The notes under the pieces are model-generated. The model saw nothing but the letters and a program-made list of their open reading frames with translations, did no database searches and was not told where the DNA came from. Made by a program: the position numbers and the translations under genes. Below, in pieces: positions 1 to 11,274 of a DNA stretch of 64,000 nt; within the stretch, counting starts at the first letter, position 1; each line of letters opens with the position of its first letter. Source of the stretch: Diadophis punctatus similis (lineage: Eukaryota > Chordata > Lepidosauria > Squamata > Dipsadidae); NCBI GenBank assembly GCA_023053685.1, contig JALIGW010000001.1, forward strand, positions 69,603,240 to 69,667,239, given 5' to 3'.

Positions 1-635
1 ATTTAATGGGTCATAGAGAGAGGAAAGTATAACGTTCCTTATTTTTCTCTGTGATCTTTGGAATGTTCCTATGCAGAATGTACAAGTCTATTAATTCTCT
101 ATGAAACTGATAATTCATTAACATGCATCAGCTGAAACCACATTCCCTCTCTGTGCTAGCTCCTAAGTTTGTACCTCCAGTGTTTGCCAGATCCTGAAAC
201 AGATGTGCACAGATATCATTATGTTTACATGAATTGTGAAACTAATATTCTGAATTTTTTCCACATACTTCAAATGTGAAGTTATTGTACTGATTGACTA
301 TAATAGTATTTGTGCAGTCAGAAGCAGGCCATTCCTGGACTTCATTCTCTTGAAACCTGCCTGCCAAATAGATATGACATATTTATGAAAATAATTAAGG
401 AATTACTATCCACTTGATTGTTTTCTTCAGAGCTTGCATCTGAAATAACACTGATTTCAAATAACATTTCAAATAACACTGATTTTGTTGTTGTCTTGGG
501 TGACATATGTGAAAAAAATTCAGGTGCTCAGGCATGAAAATGTGCCGCTCAGACATTATACTTTTCCGCACACATCGGAAAAAAATTAGAGGGAACATTG
601 ACCACATGTACATATCAATACATAATGTGGAAGTT
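1..635. other. TFB2M intron sequence, nothing recognised
   Basis: AT-rich DNA upstream of the first recognisable TFB2M exon. I see no exon with plausible splice sites and no repeat family I can name. The open frames here are short and look like chance. Confidence 0.4.
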
Positions 636-1490
636 ATTGGGAGGTTCTCCAGAAAATAAGCTCAAGATCCAGATGGATTTCAAGACTTTCAGACTTGAAC
701 ACTGGGCCCTATCTAACGAAATGTTGAGAAAAATAAGGTTTTTCACTTACGCAAGAAAAGCCAATCAGGTATAGATTAGATGAAACCTGGATCATTAGCA
801 GTAACTGGAGGAAATCTTGAAGTCCTAGTGGACAGTCACTTAAATATGAGCCAGCAGCATGTGGTTGCAGCCAAAAAAAGCCAATGCAGTCCTAGGTTTC
901 ATTAACGAGATCGAATCAAGATCATGTGAAGTATTAGTATCGCTTTATAAAGCCTTAGTAAGACCACACTTAGAATACTGCATCCAATTTTGGTCACCAT
1001 ATTATAAAAAGGGGGTTGAGACTTTTGAAAGACTGCAGAAAAGACCAACAAATATGATTAGGGTGGCTAAAACATGAAGAATGGTTGTAGGAATCGGGTA
1101 TGTCTAGCCTAGTGAAAAGAAGGACTAGGTTGACATGATAGCAGTGTTCCAATATTTGAGGGGTTGACATGAAGAAGAGGGAGGGTCAATCTATTTTCCA
1201 AAGACAAGAAACAAGAGTCCCCTGGGAGTTGGGTGGCATATAAATCCATTTAAATAAATAAAAATAAATAAATGGATGGAAACTAATCAAGAAAAGAAGC
1301 AACCTAGAACTAAGGAGAAATTTCCTAACAGTGAGAAAAATTAACTAGTGAAATGGCTTGCCTTCAGAAGTTCTGAGTACTCCATTACTGGACAGCCTCT
1401 TGTTTGGAATGGTACAGAGTGTCCTGCTTGAGCAGAGGGTTGAGCTAGAAGACCCCCAAAGTTCCTTCCAACTCTGTTATTCAGTTATTC
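636..1490 (+). mobile_element. CR1 LINE 3' fragment (degraded)
   Basis: The frame at 859-1077 carries the CR1 reverse transcriptase C-terminal signature ALVRPHLEYCIQFWSP, preceded by a diverged KKANAVLG segment. The stretch ends near 1480 with the CR1 3' end pattern 'gacccccaaagttccttcc' followed by a short pyrimidine-rich tail. Stops, frameshifts and a small (AAAT)n interruption near 1250 show it is old and dead. It is the most eroded of the three CR1 copies in the window. Confidence 0.8.
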
Positions 1491-1562
1491 CATTAATTAA
1501 GCAACATAATGCTCAGAGTCACCTTGAACCATGAGATAGGTGGCAAATAAATAATAATAATG

Positions 1563-2210
1563 TTACCATCGGCATTGACAAAATGACCATCAGTCAATTG
1601 CAAAAAGCAGCTTTATTCAGAATCCTTACATCCTGCAACAATACTTTTAACATCTACCTATCACAGGTTCTCGGGATGAACTTGAAAGGTACAGTATATA
1701 AAAATACAAATCTAGTCTGAACATCTGGCTATGTGACAAACCATTAGGATAATAATAGGTGGATAAAAATATCAAATCCAGTCGAAACATCTGCCTGATT
1801 TTATGATGAACCATAATAAGTAGTTTTTGGCATTTCCGAATGCAAACTCTTGGTCATAACACACCAGATTTAACTGTGGTAGAAAGAAATTGTAGATAAT
1901 TGATGTGGCAATACCAGGAGATAATACAGTAGAAGACAAAGAATTGGAGAAAATCACAAAATATCAAGATTTGAAAATCAAAATTGAAAATTTATGGCAT
2001 AAATTAAACTGTGATAGTCCCAGTGGTTAATAGCACACTAGGTTATTGGCAAATCTTGGATAGTACTTAGAAAATCTATGCATTGACAACATTTCCATCT
2101 GTCAGTTGCAAAAGGCCAGACTGCTTGGATTATGCTGATACATACATACATTATGCTGATACGTTATGAAGTACTAGCTTCTTGGGAAGAATTGGATGCG
2201 TATGAAGGCC
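1563..2210 (+). mobile_element. R4-like LINE 3' tail remnants
   Basis: The phrase translating as ISQLQKAAL, near 1590-1612, resembles the C-terminal QLQKxALLGTAHILRKVL motif of R2/R4-type LINE proteins. A second version occurs near 2080-2125 ('catctgtcagttgcaaaagg'), so there are two degenerate copies or one internally duplicated one. No intact frame remains. The family assignment rests on this short motif only. Confidence 0.4.
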
Positions 2211-2424
2211 AATGAACATAGCTTACACTAAAGAACTGTTATTTCATATTTTTCTGTAAATAATAATAATAATAAAATATATGTGCATAGGCATTCTTTT
2301 TAACGAATTCATAATGAAGTTTTCAGAAAAGTTTAATCTACAAGTTCATAAAAAAATTAACAACTAAAATGTATTTGAGTTAATTGTTAAATTGAGATGT
2401 TTTTTATTCTTCTACCTTCTGCAG

Positions 2425-2567
2425 AATGAACTCTTATATTTAGTACAACTAACACCACGCAAAGATTTATTTACAGACTTCTTGACAACTGCTAATTCAA
2501 GAACATTTATTATGATGGTAAAGCAGTGTTTTGGTAAAACATCAACTAAGCTGCATAACAAATTGAA
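2425..2567 (+). CDS. TFB2M: TFB2M, penultimate coding exon (partial gene)
   Basis: This exon encodes 47 codons plus two bases and starts ELLYLVQLTPRKDLFT, which matches the C-terminal region of TFB2M. TFB2M is the mitochondrial S-adenosylmethionine-dependent rRNA adenine dimethyltransferase paralogue that helps POLRMT melt mitochondrial promoters. Further on, VKQCFGKTS matches the conserved CFGR/K-S segment of the family. The exon has a polypyrimidine tract and AG acceptor at 2423-2424 and a GTAAGT donor at 2568. It ends in phase 2 and joins in frame to the exon at 4309. Earlier exons, including the methyltransferase core, lie left of the window. Confidence 0.85.
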
Positions 2568-2745
2568 GTAAGTAAAATTAAATTTCTTCAAATGAAAAAC
2601 AGCACAGACTAATTTTTAATACAATGTGTCATGTGTCAGAAATATGTACAATGGTATGTAGTTAGCATTACATATGTCCATGTATATATTATAACTGTAT
2701 AATGATAATCCTCTCCAGCAGCCAACACCCAGATAAGGAGAGATT

Positions 2746-3243
2746 GTTGTTGTTAGTTGCGAAGTCATGTCTGACCCATCGCAACCCGATGGACAACATT
2801 CCTCCAGGCCTTCCTGTCCTCTACCATCCCCCGGAGTCCATTTAAGCTCACGCCAACTGCTTCAGTGACTCCATCCAGCCACCTCATTTTCTGCCGTCCC
2901 CTTCTTCTTTTGCCCTCAATCGTTCCCTGAATTAGGCTCTTCTCCAGTGAGTCCTTCCTTCTCAGGTGGCCAAAGTATTTGAGTTTCATCTTCAGGATCT
3001 GGCCTTCTAAAGAGCAGTCAGGGTTAATCTCTAGGACTGACTGGTTTGTTCGCCTTGCAGTCCAAGGGACTCGCAGGAGTCTTCTGCAGCACCATAGTTC
3101 AAAGGCCTCAATTCTTTGGCGCTCAGCCTTCCTTATAGTCCAACTTTCACAGCCATACATTGCAACTGGGAAAACCATAGCCTTGACTATACACACTTTT
3201 GTTGGCAGGGTGATGTCTCTGCTTTTTAGTATGCTGTCTAGAT
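2746..3243 (-). mobile_element. RTE-BovB LINE, 5'-truncated 3' end
   Basis: The minus-strand frame 2765-3196 (143 aa) carries the BovB RT C-terminal motifs YGCESWTI, ELWCCRRLLRVPWTARR, LKYFGHL and RRRGRQKMRWLDG. The 3' end on the plus strand starts with the usual BovB (GTT)n and 'agttgcgaagtcatgtctga'. The copy is bounded by an imperfect 12-bp target-site duplication, taaggagagatt at 2734-2745 and taaggagggatt at 3244-3255. It lies antisense in the TFB2M intron. BovB is known for horizontal transfer among squamates and ruminants. The frame is still open, so the insertion is fairly recent. Confidence 0.92.
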
Positions 3244-3357
3244 TAAGGAGGGATTAACACCAGACAAACAAACAGAAAACAATACCCTAATAATAATTAC
3301 CCTAATAATTTCTCTCTCTCTCCCCCTCCCTCATAGAAATTTTAAAATTTTAGAGTA

Positions 3358-3600
3358 CAGGTAGTCCTCAGTTTATGACATCACTTAGTGATGATTCAAA
3401 GTTATGACAACCCCCCCCCCCAATTTACAACCCATTTCCAAAGTTATATCTGGGGTCATTCACCCTTACAACCAACCAAAGAGATGCTGAAACACCCTCC
3501 ATCTGTTTCCATCCCATCCTGTCCTGTTAGGTTGCCACAGGCACTAGCCTGCTTTGCCAGTCCACTGGGTTCCACATGTTCCCACCCCCATCACTACCTT
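3358..3600. repeat. Left end of a 'CAGGTAGTCCTC' MITE
   Basis: The sequence TACAGGTAGTCCTCAG at 3356-3371 is the terminal repeat of the same MITE family that is complete at 45701-46090. Copies of the family run to several hundred bases; here no matching right end is visible, and the copy runs into a poly-C stretch near 3410. Its right boundary is approximate. Confidence 0.5.
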
Positions 3601-4308
3601 TCCTAGAGCTCAAGAGGTTGGGTTATGGAAGGAGGACAGGACGCTTCATTGCTGGGCCATGTGACAGAATTTCACAAGCAGATGTATTTTTCTGAGGTGC
3701 TGGTGAAGCTTTTGGCTTTTTTTCCTTGCCAAACCTAGTCTTTCCTTCCCAAGGTATTAGCATACACTGCTAAAGCTTGGGGGGAGGAGGCAAGCGCTTG
3801 CAAGGAGAAATCCTCTCGGTTTTCGTTCTGTTCTAAGTTGCTAGAAAGATGGCCGCTTGTGGAATTCCAGGTTCTATTATGATCACAACTCGGGATTAAC
3901 TGTCTGCCTAACAGTATACTGATGATAAAGTAAATTTGATTAATGTTCCCCCAACTTTTGGAAATGTGCTCATCTGCTCGGGGGGGGGGGGGGAGGAACA
4001 AGCATTGGCTGAATTTTTTATTGTCAAAAATTGTATCTGGATCTATGGTGGACTTCAAAAAAATTCTTGCCAGTAAGTAGGATACATGAAACTGATGTTT
4101 TGTTTAACCTCAAGTTGGCTGCCCATTTAATTTTTTTAGAAATTAATAAAATCAGGTGAGCCAGTTAGGCAATTGCTAAGGCAGATGTTTGCAAGCATAC
4201 TGATACTTTCAGGTATCATATTGGGAGGCAAGGTTTTTAGAACATAGTGAGCCCACTTGATCGTTAACAATTAAATTATATCTAATTTTTCAATGATTTT
4301 TGTTTCAG

Positions 4309-4495
4309 CTTATGGACTTACGAGAACGCAAAGAACTTGCTGAGAGAATTGGAGATTCCAGAAGATGTTACAGCTGGTGGTTTATACCCAGAGGCATACA
4401 AATCTCTCTTTGAACTTATGGAACAGTCTAATCGAATTGATCGGAGTTTGTTCTGTGACATTGATTTATTGGCAGATGACAGTGTAATTATTTAA
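4309..4495 (+). CDS. TFB2M: TFB2M, terminal coding exon with stop
   Basis: The exon follows a TTTGTTTCAG acceptor and completes the split codon from the previous exon to give NLWTYENAKNLL. The segment GLYPEAYKSLFELMEQS parallels the HPQDFKTLFETIERS region of mammalian TFB2M from memory. The protein ends in DDSVII and a TAA stop at 4493-4495; the last dozen residues do not resemble the mammalian C-terminus, which varies in this family. The gene runs in the same direction as SMYD3, whose start is about 5.5 kb downstream. Confidence 0.85.
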
Positions 4496-5010
4496 AATGA
4501 AGACTATTTAATTTATAATGTTTTTTTCTAAACTGAAATACGATACAGAGGACCACATACTTTTGGAATCTTACAAAGAAGATAATCCCTATGTATATGA
4601 GGATGACAGTTCTAGAAAATTTAAATTATGCACACAAGGAAAATATGGATCCTAAATGATCAACTCTGAAGTTGCTGTATCCTGGAAACTGCAAAGATTA
4701 GAAAACAATTAATATGTACACCATCAGTTCTGTATAAAACATATATCTTCTAAATCAGTAGAGAGTAACAGTGAATGAAAAATATGGAAGAAGGGGGGGC
4801 ATTTTTGGTTTAATCTTTGTTTAATCTGTATCCTGCCTTTACTATATCCCACTTTGTAAAATAACTATATAATATAAGCTATAGTATACTATAGCTTATA
4901 CTATATAAAATAAGCAATTCTTAATTTAAAATGAGAGTTGTTTCTTACTAGTTTATAGGATTAGGTCGCCTCATATGTAACATTTAAATATGGTTATATA
5001 ATAAAATACT
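4496..5010 (+). other. TFB2M: TFB2M 3' UTR (probable extent)
   Basis: AT-rich sequence directly follows the stop codon. An AATAAA polyadenylation signal at 5000-5005 is the best 3' end candidate. A perfect 26-bp palindrome sits at 4874-4899, centred on 'agtatact', and would form a hairpin in the transcript. The UTR boundary is inferred. Confidence 0.4.
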
Positions 5011-5389
5011 GGGAATTTTAAGAAATTGTCCATTGGGCACAGGGCAAGGTGAGATGGAAAATGTATGTGAAGATAAAAATTGTAGTTCCAATGTATGGAA
5101 CATGTTGATATTCCATCAGAAATTCTTTTAAATATTACAAAACAGAATTTAAGTATGTTTTCAAAATAATTGGTCTTTTAAGTTGTAAGTTACAGCAATT
5201 AAAATTAGATCACGTAAACTATTTTGTTTTAGAGTTGAATTTTAGGGCCCTGCCTATTCTAACAAGTATGGTACATCTAAATTGCTTGGAATGCATATTG
5301 CCTGACCCTTGCATTATGTAAGCAATCATATTGTGTGACAGAGTAGAATGAATTACCTATAGGGCAAGCTAATTTAGCAATATAATCTC

Positions 5390-6415
5390 ATTTGTATACT
5401 GCACGGTATCATGCTGCTAAGCCACAAAGGAATGCAAGCAGTCCTTTGTTTGTGACAGCAGTTGGGATTGGAATTTCTTTTGGTAAATGATGTGGTCGAT
5501 ATGGTCATAAAGGGAGTGCAAAGAGGGGCTGAGGGAGGGTGCATGGGTGAGGAAGACTTATCCCAGTGACATCCAAGCTTCCTAGCCAGTTTACACGTTG
5601 ACTTTCCGGGGAAGCCAGCGAGGAAGGCCATAAATAGTGACACATGATCATAAGGCGCTGCAACTGGTCATAAGCGTGAGCCAGTTGCCAAGCACCCAGA
5701 TTGCAATCCTGTGATTGCTGGGATGGCCAGAACTCTTTAAGGACTGGTCATCAACACAATGTGTTCAGCACTGTTGTAACTTTGAATGGTCACTGAACAA
5801 ATAGGTGTAGTTTGAGGACAACTTACAGGAAGATTTAGCAGATTCGAATAAGTATTGTCTGAAGCTCAATTGGTTTAAATATGGTGCAAAACTAAGAATG
5901 GACTTCGCACAAAGTCAGATGCAAATATCAGAGACAACCTAAAATAACAAGATATATAATTTTACTTTTATATCGGGAAGGAAAGATTGCCTCAGTTTGT
6001 TTTCTCAAACACCCACAGAACACAACCTTCCATTGAAGTTGCAGTAGCAATTTACTTCTGCTCTTGCACACCCTCCCTAATCCTCCTCGACCTGCACAGC
6101 ATCTCTCACACTGTTCCTGATCCACTCTCATGCTGTGCTGTGCCTCTTGCATACCCTCAATCCTCCCCCGCACTACCATGCACAATCCCTCCTACCTGGA
6201 ACCTTTGTGGTGATTTTCCCACTGACTTTGGTTGGGGAAATCAGGCAGGAAGTTGCCTCATCTAACAATTGGGATTTAGTTAATGATGGCAACCAGGACT
6301 ACAGGGATTGCCATTGCTAAGTGATGCAGTTGTGCTTTATGACTTAGTAAATGTGCTTTGTCATTTACTAAAGGAAATTCCAGTCCCAATTATTGTAGTG
6401 AGTTGAGGACTACCT
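5390..6415. repeat. Partial 'CAGGTAGTCCTC' MITE copies
   Basis: Two degenerate right halves of the MITE family lie here. One runs to about 5830 (gtcataagcg, ccagttgccaagca, cactgttgtaactttga). The other ends at 6415 with 'gttgaggactacctg' followed by TA. Family resemblance to the full copy at 45701-46090 is clear, but the left boundaries are not. The open frames in this block (for example 5928-6265) are repeat-derived. Confidence 0.5.
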
Positions 6416-6417
6416 GT

Positions 6418-6951
6418 ACTTGATAGATGCCTGCAATCTTCTCCAGGCTAAGCAGGTTCCAGTTGTTCCTCATTAAATGTCTCCTTCCTGGTTGATTACT
6501 TTCCTTGCTATTCCTTGGACACACATTTGTTTATCAATATCCTTTCTAAAATGTGCCTAGAACTGGATGCAATATTCCAGATGAGATCAAAATCAATGTA
6601 AAATAGAAAAAAGCAATGACTTCTTTTGGTAGAGTCTAGGATTGCATTTGCCTTTTTCTTTTTTTGCAGTTATTGTATATGCCATTGCCTATATTCAGCA
6701 TCATCAAAAGTAACTCAGAATCTTTTTGCATGTAGTGCTGCCCAGTATGGCCCCCTGCAATTCTTAACTATGCTTTTAATTTTTCCTACCCAAATATAAG
6801 ACTTGCCATTTGTCACTGTTGAAATTTATCTTACTGGTTTCTACCCATTTATTCCAGTTTGATAAGTTATTATCTCCTGAACCTTGATATTGTCCTCTGT
6901 TTATTTTCCCTTTTGCCTGTGTCATCTACAGATTGATTTTATTTTCTAACC
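6418..6951. other. Intergenic DNA, nothing recognised
   Basis: Unique-looking AT-rich sequence between MITE remnants. I see no exon, promoter or repeat that I can support. Confidence 0.3.
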
Positions 6952-7086
6952 CAGGGGTCCCCAAACTTGGCAACTTTAAGACTTGTGGACTTCAACTCCC
7001 AGAATTCTCCAACCAGCTATTCTGGCTGGAGAATTCTGGGAGTTGAAGTCCGCAAGTCTTAAAGTTGCCAAGTTTAAAGACCTCTG
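6952..7086. mobile_element. 135-bp hairpin hAT MITE
   Basis: The element is an almost complete palindrome: its left half (caggggtccccaaacttgg, cttcaactcccagaattctc) is the inverse of its right half, with only a few bases in the loop. Perfect 8-bp target-site duplications, ttctaacc, flank it at 6944-6951 and 7087-7094, which identifies hAT-type transposition. The copy at 33354-33488 has exactly the same length. Confidence 0.9.
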
Positions 7087-7094
7087 TTCTAACC

Positions 7095-9299
7095 CTTCAT
7101 CCAAGTTATATATTCAGGGGTACAAAGCCTAGAATGGAGCCCTTGTGTAAGCACTCAGTTCTTCTTTCCAACTAAATGTGATTTGCTGGGTACGCTTGTT
7201 CAACTCAATATTCATCCAATGATATAATAGTCCGGTTCATCTTTCGCCATGCTTTATTCTAGTATTTTATTGGAGACTTTGTTGAATACAAGTTAAACTG
7301 TCCACTGTCTGTTTCTAGTTAAATTCTCATTGTATCAAAAAAGACGATTACGTTGATTTGTCTTGATCAGTGTGTTTCCCCATACCAGAATATAAACTTT
7401 TTTGAATAAACTAAGAAAATTTAGTCGAGAACAAAGTTCTAGCTTCAAGATCGTTTTTGGTTTAGTATATTAAACTGCTACTGTAATTCTAGCTTAGTTA
7501 CTTAAGAATAAGACCATACTATCTCATGTTTATCAATGAATACTATTGATATTTTATTTAGAGATGGCCACATTTGCTAGCTACAGTCTGTGCTTTTGAG
7601 AAAGTAAAGGCTGAAGTAGGTGAAGATAAAAGTATATAATGGATGGGATTTCTGTATTTTCCTGGCTCTGGGAGAAAATTCTTTTTCTATTTAATTCTAA
7701 TTGGGGGGTTTATTTGTGTGTTTGGGAGAAAACCAATGTTGCTATTTCCAGGAAGCATCAGAGTGAGTTTTGGGGCCAAAAAAATGAGTGGCTTGGGAAG
7801 ACATGCAGACCTTAAGATTCTTAGGTTTCTTTAGCTCTGATTTAAATTAAAGTAAATGCTGGTAACTATTTGAGTCATCTTGGATGACACCAAAACCTAT
7901 TGTGATGCCTCCAATTTCTTTGGCTCTTCTGTCAGTTTCCATAAAACTTAAGCAATTAAAATAAAAATAATTAAAATTTGGATTTTTTTTTTCAGGACAG
8001 ATGCAAATATTAACTAAAACAAAAAGGTAATTGGGTTTTGCTATTGCTTATAATCTAAACTCTTACGTACATTTAATTCCAATGTTTCATTTCTCCTTGC
8101 TTATTCTGAATTAGTTGCTATTTTAATACTTACTTTCATGTTTGAAGAGAACGTTTTACAGCTAAGATCTCCTTTTCGAGACCTTCATAATTTGATTGTT
8201 AATGTTTTCATTTTTAATAAAATACTTTTTAACTTGTTATTCCTTATTGATGAAACACTTCTTCATCCTTTTCTTTTGTGACTAAGCACACAAAGTAGGG
8301 AAAAAGTTAAGACAAAGTCCTGATCAGTTATAAGCAGCCAATGACCCCTGAAATGTTAATCTGCAAGGCAAGAATTGATAAAAGTATACACGGACAATCC
8401 ATGCATTGCTTTTCACAATAGAGAGCACACTTAAATAATGAAAATTGATATTGACTAGGGACATGGGAGGTTAAAAAAAAAGATGGCCACCATGATGAAA
8501 TGATTGAAACTTCACTCCTTTTCCATTCTTTGCATGCAAAACAAGGGGAAATATGGTCATGGGACAGTCACCATCTTGACCTTTTAGCCCACCCCTCCTA
8601 TGGAACCACCTGTTGGGAGCAAGGATTGTTTGTCCAGTCCCACAATGTGAGCCATTGGTGAGGTGATGAACAGCTTTCACAAGCTACCTAGGCAGACTAT
8701 ATGACAGATATAATCGAAATCAAACTACTTGTAAAAGGAGTGTGTTTTTAAAAATTAAAAGTCCAAAATAAAAGGCAATATTTTCAGTGGCCATGATTGA
8801 GATTAAATGATAGCAATCTTTAATTAGCTGAAAAGATGCCACTTAGGAAAAAAATCCATTTTTTTCTTGTTCTAGATGGCAAGTTAATAGAATAAAGGAT
8901 TTAAAGCTACAAGAGGGCAGATTTCAACTGAATGATAGACTGAGAACGGTTCAACATTGGAAACATTTATCAAGAGAAGTGTGTGGGGGGGTCTTCTTTC
9001 CAATTTAAATGAAGGTTAGAGACCTTTCCATTTGGCATACTTGAACTTTGAACCCTGCCAAGGTTAAGGTTACGATTAGGGTTGAATTGTTCCAATTATA
9101 GCGTATGATCTTAAAGACAATTCTAAAAACAATAAGTTCTAGTAAGTATACAAGAACCCAGTGAAAAGTAGATTTTAAAATCTCTTTCTAGGCACTGATA
9201 TTTAGCAGTACATTTGTATCAAAAAGGTATTTTAAAAATCCTTTTGTCAATGTTGTCTCCTAACAATTGCCTGGCCAAGTCCCTACAGCTAATTTAAAA
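7095..9299. other. TFB2M-SMYD3 intergenic DNA, nothing recognised
   Basis: AT-rich sequence with no convincing exon or promoter. The open frames here (7643-7834 plus strand, 8471-8680 minus strand) have no recognisable domain and no splice context. They are probably chance. Confidence 0.35.
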
Positions 9300-9443
9300 A
9301 GTAGTCTGCCATTGTCTGCTTCCTAGGGCTGAGAATGGGTGACTGGCCCAAGGTCAACCAGCTGGCTTTGTGTCTAAGGCAGGACCAGAATTTACTCTCC
9401 TAGTTTCTAGCCCAATGCTTTAATCACTTCACTGAACTGGCTA
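9300..9443 (-). mobile_element. tRNA-derived SINE (MIR-like type)
   Basis: Read on the minus strand, the element starts 'agccagttcagtgaagtgat', matching the A-box region of tRNA-derived SINEs. It continues through a ctagaaactaggag stem to a core with 'ccttgggccagtcaccc'. It is old, and the body-end boundary near 9300 is approximate. It belongs to a different SINE family from the copies at 38.3, 44.5, 51.0, 55.9 and 58.6 kb. Confidence 0.55.
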
Positions 9444-9779
9444 TCTCAAAAACTACAGGGATTTATATCAACACCTGGAGTTTTTAATCTAACAATCTTA
9501 ATTTAGTATTTTAGACTTCCTACCACTTCAGGGAGATATGCATTGTATAATTTGCTATCGGAGTGGAATTAGGGTTCTTTGTTTGTTTGAAAAGTAAACA
9601 TGTTTAAAAGCAAAAGGCAAAATTGAAATTGTTAAGGCCAAATAACTCTTATCCACATTAATTTCAGAAATAGAACACAATACATAACTATGTCGTCTTT
9701 AACAGTTTGACATCCGCAGTCATGTACACTCCACATACAACTATTCAAATACTATTTAGAACAATCTTTTTCTGCGTTT

Positions 9780-9955
9780 TTAATAACGAGGTGAGGAAAG
9801 GCTACGCCGGGGAACGTAACGAAGGCGGGCGCTTTTTTTTTTGCTCGAAGGAAAGAGGATTCCGGTGGCGGGGCGTCACGTGGGGATCGAGGCGGCAACG
9901 GGAAGCGTGCTGGTCTGCAGGCCTTTCCGTTTATTCTCTGCTCTGCGGAGCGGCA
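9780..9955 (+). promoter_or_regulatory. SMYD3: SMYD3 CpG-rich promoter and 5' UTR
   Basis: CpG density and GC content rise sharply from about 9780 to 10140 in an otherwise AT-rich region. There is no TATA box at a useful distance. A palindromic E-box in the context gtcacgtg lies at 9875-9882 (USF/MYC-type or CRE-like), and ggcgggcgc near 9824 is E2F-like. The human SMYD3 promoter is reported to contain E2F-1 sites; whether this one is homologous is inference. The transcription start is not defined. Confidence 0.6.
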
Positions 9956-10104
9956 ATGGAAAAGTTTGCAAGCCCGGGCAAAGGCAACGGCTTGCGCCTC
10001 TTGAAAGCGGTGAAACCGGGCGAGCTGCTGTACCGCTCGCCGCCCTTCGCTTACATCGTCAGCAAGAAGCGCCTCGGAGGCGTGTGCGAGCATTGTCTGC
10101 GCAG
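9956..10104 (+). CDS. SMYD3: SMYD3 coding exon 1 (start codon)
   Basis: SMYD3 is a lysine methyltransferase reported to act on histone H3K4/H4K5 and on MAP3K2, in nucleus and cytoplasm. The ATG at 9956 has a strong context (G at -3, G at +4) and gives MEKFASPGKGNGLR, matching the N-terminal SET S-sequence whose G-N-G-L-R loop contacts the methyl donor. The human protein, from memory, has five extra N-terminal residues; no equivalent ATG is present here. The exon encodes 49 codons plus two bases and includes the first two MYND zinc ligands, Cys44 and Cys47. A GTATTG donor at 10105 opens a roughly 43.3-kb intron. Confidence 0.95.
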
Positions 10105-10173
10105 GTATTGGCTGAGCCTCCTTGCTGGTACTCTAACGCGGCGCTTTCCCCTTCCGTTTCTGCTTGCTGGCAG

Positions 10174-10191
10174 CAAAAAAAAAAAAAAAAA
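10174..10191. repeat. Poly(A) tract just after exon 1
   Basis: A run of about 18 A lies 70 bp into intron 1, at the edge of the CpG-rich block. No element is recognisable next to it. Confidence 0.7.
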
Positions 10192-10809
10192 GCAGCCAGG
10201 CGGGTTCTCGTCCCTTGCAGAAGCTAAAGCTATTTGAGTCGCCATATAGCTCTGAGAGCCGTAACACTTTATATAGCACGACTCAGCAAGCGAGTAGTAA
10301 CCTTAGGAACAGGATAATTCTGCGTTGTATTTTTTTTGTGGGGGGCGGGGGGAGGAGGAAGCCTCGTCGGTTGAGTTTCTGCTATCTTTAAATCTGGGAA
10401 TGTGGCCTATGGCGGGATGCGGAAGAATGTTTGCAAACACCAGATCCCTGGAATAGATGTTTTTACCTTTCGGGGGGGGGGGGAACCTTAAGCCAAGTGT
10501 TTACTAACTATAGCTCTCGATCATGGAGAATTATGCACAGAATCACAAAGATGCAACCTTGTAACTGTAAAATATTGGTGTAAATCACGAGTAATTCTCT
10601 CCCGGACATAGGCAAGGAAGCTTATGCATCCAGTATAGCAGGGACATTTTCATTCAGTAAATGTTTTCTTCCATTGCTTTTTGTAGCAAAGATAATAATT
10701 TCATATACTGTATTAAACCATGAAGTGGTTTAATTTACATTAGTGTGTTGTGTGAATCCTGATTTAAGAAAATTAGTTTAGCTTGTCATAGCTACTATGA
10801 CTTCATCCT

Positions 10810-11270
10810 GTACTATAAGTAGTCCTCAGTTAACTATGTTCAGTGAGCATTAGGTGTTATGGTGGCACTGAATGAATGGTAGTTAGGCCCAGTTCTTGAA
10901 GTTATGGCCATTGCAGTGCCCGCATGATCATGCATTAAAAATTCGGGCACTTACCTAGGCTTTCTTGCGAAACTTCAAAGCGTCAAGAAGGCCACTCACA
11001 ATTTAGACAAGAAGCATTGGAAGACCGTGGAGATCAATTGAGAGTTGCAAGGTGGCCAAAAGGATAGAGATGGAAAGGAAGGCAGGTGGATGAAGAGGGG
11101 ACAGTTCTGTATCCCTTACTGAAGCTTAGGACTTGGAGAGAGCAAGCTGGAAATGGCTTGGATTGGATTGTTCTCACCAAACAACTGGGTGGGATTCAGT
11201 TAATGACAGCAACCAGGACTGCTGTTGCTAAGTGAAGTTGTGCTTTACGATTGCATTGCTTCGTATGGAA
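10810..11270. repeat. Degenerate 'GTAGTCCTCAG' MITE copy
   Basis: The left end 'agtagtcctcagttaacta' at 10819-10838 and internal motifs (ttgctaagtgaagttgtgct) match the family of the full copy at 45701-46090. The right terminal repeat is missing because the CR1 fragment begins at about 11275. Confidence 0.5.
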
Positions 11271-11274
11271 ATGC

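Noticed and set aside
3358..6415. Left and right MITE ends that could bound one 3-kb element
   Set aside because: The TFB2M terminal exon lies between them, so they are two separate partial copies.
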